Of a stretch of DNA of 6,379 nt, positions 4,785 to 6,379 are shown one piece after another; position 1 is the first letter of the stretch; each line of letters starts with the position of its first letter. The DNA comes from Syntrophaceae bacterium UBA1163. GTDB taxonomy: Bacteria > Desulfobacterota > BSN033 > UBA1163. Made by a program: the position numbers and the translations under genes. The notes below the pieces were generated by a model, which did no database searches, was not told the origin of the DNA, and saw only the letters and a program-made list of their open reading frames with translations. The DNA is taken from positions 26,175 to 32,553 of the forward strand of contig DBZJ01000143.1 of NCBI GenBank assembly GCA_002311635.1, written 5' to 3'.

Positions 4785-5897
4785 ATGATTAAATCAAGAC
4801 TTTGTGATTTGGTCGGGATCAAATATCCGATCATCCAGGCGGGAATGGGACCTTTCAGCAACAATAATCTTTGCGTGGCTGCGGCCAATGCGGGGGTTCT
4901 TGGCTTGCTTTCCACCAGTGGCCTTTTCAGTAAGGACACGCAACCCTGGATCTATAATGCCTTTGTGGATAGTGGTGAAGCGAACAGGGATGACGATATG
5001 GCCACTGTGCTGGAAAAGGTAATAAAACGAACGTATCGTCTGGTTAAGGATAAAGGCGGCATATTCGGAATAAACGTCATGGTATCGGCTGAATTGGTGG
5101 ATAAAGCGCACATCATGGTCGATACCGCAATTCGGATTAGAGAAGAAAATCCCGATGTAAGAAAACACTTCAAAGTGATCTTTACCTCCGCCGGTGACCC
5201 GGTCGGTTGGAAGGACAAGATTAAAAACGCCGGATTTACCTGGATGCATGTGGTTCCTTCCGTCAAGGGGGCCATGCGCTGCAAGAAAGCGGGCGTTGAC
5301 GTGATCGTTGGTTCGGGCCACGAAGGTGGCTTCCATACCTCCTGGGAACCGGTACATTCTATGATTTTACTGCCCGCCGTAGTGGAAGCCGTGTCGGACG
5401 AAAAAACGCTTGTGTGTGGCGCCGGTGGATTTTGTGACGGCAAGACCCTTGCGGCAGCGTTGGTTCTGGGCGCCGATGGCGTTCAGATGGGGACCCGTTT
5501 CCTGGCAACGCAAGAAAGTGATTTTCATCAGATCTGGAAAGAAGGCGTTGTGGCTGCCGGAGACCGGGGCACCTTAGTCGCCCGCGGCTTTGTCGGACCA
5601 GCCCGGTGGTTGAAGACCCCTCGGAGTAATGAACACGCCAGAAATACCCTGCAAAAGTCGCCCGGCGTCTTCCTGGGCACGCCTGATGACTATACGACCA
5701 TCGACATGTCCTTGATCAACTTTGAAATTGAGTCTATCAAGGCCGTTTACGACGGCAATAAGGAAAAGGCTCTCATGGCTGCCGGCGAAGCGGCGCAGAG
5801 GATAAACGACATGCCCAAAGTAAATGACTTGGTCCAGGTCATGGTTAAAGACGCAGAAGAAATCCTGAGAAATATTCCCAAGAAATTCCTATCTTAA
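4785..5897 (+). CDS. Nitronate monooxygenase / enoyl-ACP reductase II (FabK)-like FMN protein
   Basis: This 370-residue protein is a complete TIM-barrel flavoprotein of the 2-nitropropane dioxygenase family. Seen here: the opening motif LVGIKYPIIQAGMG (9-22), GINVMVSAEL (95-104), FTSAGDPVGWKDKIKNAG (133-150), VPSVKGAMRCKKAGVDVIVGSG (157-178), HEGGFHTS (179-186) with H184 at the place of the family's catalytic histidine, and the FMN-phosphate region GAGGFCDGKTLAAALVLGADGVQMGTRF (212-239). Family members oxidise nitronates or, as FabK, reduce enoyl-ACP; sequence alone does not separate these. GGFH here replaces the common AGGH, so the substrate may differ. A C-terminal helical extension (about 310-370) follows the barrel. 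It is soluble and cytoplasmic with no signal peptide. The next gene on the same strand is an enoyl-CoA hydratase, which hints at acyl-CoA metabolism, but the gap has its own promoter, so they need not form an operon. Confidence 0.85.
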   Translation: MIKSRLCDLVGIKYPIIQAGMGPFSNNNLCVAAANAGVLGLLSTSGLFSKDTQPWIYNAFVDSGEANRDDDMATVLEKVIKRTYRLVKDKGGIFGINVMVSAELVDKAHIMVDTAIRIREENPDVRKHFKVIFTSAGDPVGWKDKIKNAGFTWMHVVPSVKGAMRCKKAGVDVIVGSGHEGGFHTSWEPVHSMILLPAVVEAVSDEKTLVCGAGGFCDGKTLAAALVLGADGVQMGTRFLATQESDFHQIWKEGVVAAGDRGTLVARGFVGPARWLKTPRSNEHARNTLQKSPGVFLGTPDDYTTIDMSLINFEIESIKAVYDGNKEKALMAAGEAAQRINDMPKVNDLVQVMVKDAEEILRNIPKKFLS

Positions 5898-5909
5898 AAA
5901 AGTTCTACC

Positions 5910-5954
5910 GCCGGAAGCCTTGTCCGCAATCAAATTTGCACAGGGGCTTCCGGC
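5910..5954 (+). terminator. Stem-loop after the nitronate monooxygenase-like gene (possible terminator without U-tract)
   Basis: GCCGGAAGCC (5910-5919) and GGCTTCCGGC (5945-5954) form a perfect 10-bp stem with a 25-nt loop that can form an inner GCAA/TTGC pairing. It starts 13 nt after the stop codon. No U-run follows on the plus strand. An A-run at 5896-5901 would give U residues on the minus strand, but 8 nt away from the stem. It is best read as a 3'-end stabilising stem or a weak terminator. Confidence 0.5.
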
Positions 5955-5999
5955 ATCTGTCAATGATGATTATTGTGGACATATTGTAGGCCCTTTTTC

Positions 6000-6028
6000 T
6001 TGACACACCTGATCGCTCTTTCTATACT
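6000..6028 (+). promoter_or_regulatory. Sigma-70 promoter of the enoyl-CoA hydratase gene
   Basis: The -35 box TTGACA (6000-6005) is perfect, the spacer is 17 bp, and the -10 box TATACT (6023-6028) matches five of six bases. The start point would be near 6035, giving a leader of about 62 nt. It shares the preceding TTTC and the whole layout with the promoter at 4716. Confidence 0.82.
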
Positions 6029-6029
6029 C

Positions 6030-6040
6030 CCGGTCACCGG
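6030..6040. promoter_or_regulatory. Perfect 11-bp palindrome at the expected transcription start, candidate operator
   Basis: CCGGT-C-ACCGG is symmetrical about 6035, immediately after the -10 box. A site here would block RNA polymerase if a repressor bound, or would form a small 5' hairpin in the mRNA. Downstream, TTTTTT-C-AAAAAA (6062-6074) adds a weak AT stem just before the Shine-Dalgarno. Confidence 0.4.
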
Positions 6041-6096
6041 AAGGATTTTTTGCATTAATACTTTTTTCAAAAAAACGTAATCAAGGAGGATTTAAA

Positions 6097-6379
6097 ATGG
6101 ATTTTAGTTACGAAAAGTTAATAGTGGAACAAGACGGGATGGTCGTTATAGCGGCAATTAATCATCCCCCGGCGAACGCGATGGGACAGGGTGTTTTGAG
6201 AGATTTGAATGATCTGCTGGATAAATGCGAAAAAGACGACAATGTCCGTGTTATGGTCATTACCGGTTCCGGGCCCAAACTTTTTTCCGCCGGCGCGGAC
6301 ATTACCGAATTTGCCGATATTCAGGCGGGGAAAGTGCCCAAATATAACGGCAACGAAATATATTTCAAAATCGAAAACT
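6097..6379 (+). CDS. Enoyl-CoA hydratase/isomerase (crotonase family), N-terminal 94 codons; runs off right edge
   Basis: The start ATG at 6097 follows AAGGAGGA (6083-6090) with 6-nt spacing, a very strong Shine-Dalgarno. The frame stays open to the window edge. Seen here: an N-terminal beta strand YEKLIVEQDGMVVIAAINHP, then PPANAMGQGVLRDLNDLLD (24-42), VRVMVITGSG (50-59) and LFSAGADITEF (62-72), where S-A-G-A-D-I is the crotonase oxyanion-hole signature. Known of the family: the two backbone amides of the oxyanion hole hold the acyl-CoA thioester, and the catalytic Glu residues usually lie further on, past this edge. It could therefore be a hydratase, isomerase or another crotonase-fold enzyme. 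It has its own promoter and follows the nitronate monooxygenase-like gene by 199 nt. A role in acyl-CoA beta-oxidation or in degradation of cyclic or aromatic acids is inferred from the family and context. Confidence 0.9.
   Translation, partial: MDFSYEKLIVEQDGMVVIAAINHPPANAMGQGVLRDLNDLLDKCEKDDNVRVMVITGSGPKLFSAGADITEFADIQAGKVPKYNGNEIYFKIEN

Overview
The window looks like ordinary chromosomal DNA of an anaerobic deltaproteobacterium-like organism (Desulfobacterota or Syntrophales type). That placement is inferred from gene style: a folate-dependent TrmFO, an M23 peptidase with an OapA/Csd3-like N-terminus, a short class I GalT, and a nitronate monooxygenase-family flavoprotein beside a crotonase, a pairing expected in acyl-CoA-oxidising anaerobes. 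No transposase, integrase, CRISPR array, tRNA or rRNA is visible.

Left part (1-2270), all on the minus strand: a compact operon reading right to left. Its first gene encodes a STAS-like domain joined to a winged-helix DNA-binding domain. The second encodes GalT (galactose-1-phosphate uridylyltransferase family), 10 nt downstream. The third, 18 nt further on, encodes a membrane-anchored M23 peptidase that runs off the left edge. A 19-bp near-perfect palindrome lies just ahead of the first gene in an AT-rich control region and is a plausible operator.

Middle (2272-4351), also minus strand: trmFO, then a 103-residue protein with two CxxC pairs, then a non-coding stretch. That stretch holds the most interesting object in the window, a roughly 166-nt long-range imperfect hairpin at 2338-2503. 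Its helix is far better paired as minus-strand RNA, because G-U wobbles and tandem G-A pairs replace what would be mismatches on the plus strand. It is a good candidate for an undescribed structured non-coding RNA.

Divergent region (4352-4784): several inverted repeats. One is a textbook intrinsic terminator on the minus strand, 67 nt ahead of trmFO, preceded by further stem-forming repeats. This could be a small RNA or an attenuated leader of trmFO.

Right part (4785-6379), plus strand: a 370-residue FMN-dependent nitronate monooxygenase/FabK-like protein, then the first 94 codons of an enoyl-CoA hydratase. Each has its own near-consensus sigma-70 promoter (TTGACA, 17-bp spacer, TATAGT or TATACT) and a strong Shine-Dalgarno, so they look separately transcribed although probably metabolically related.
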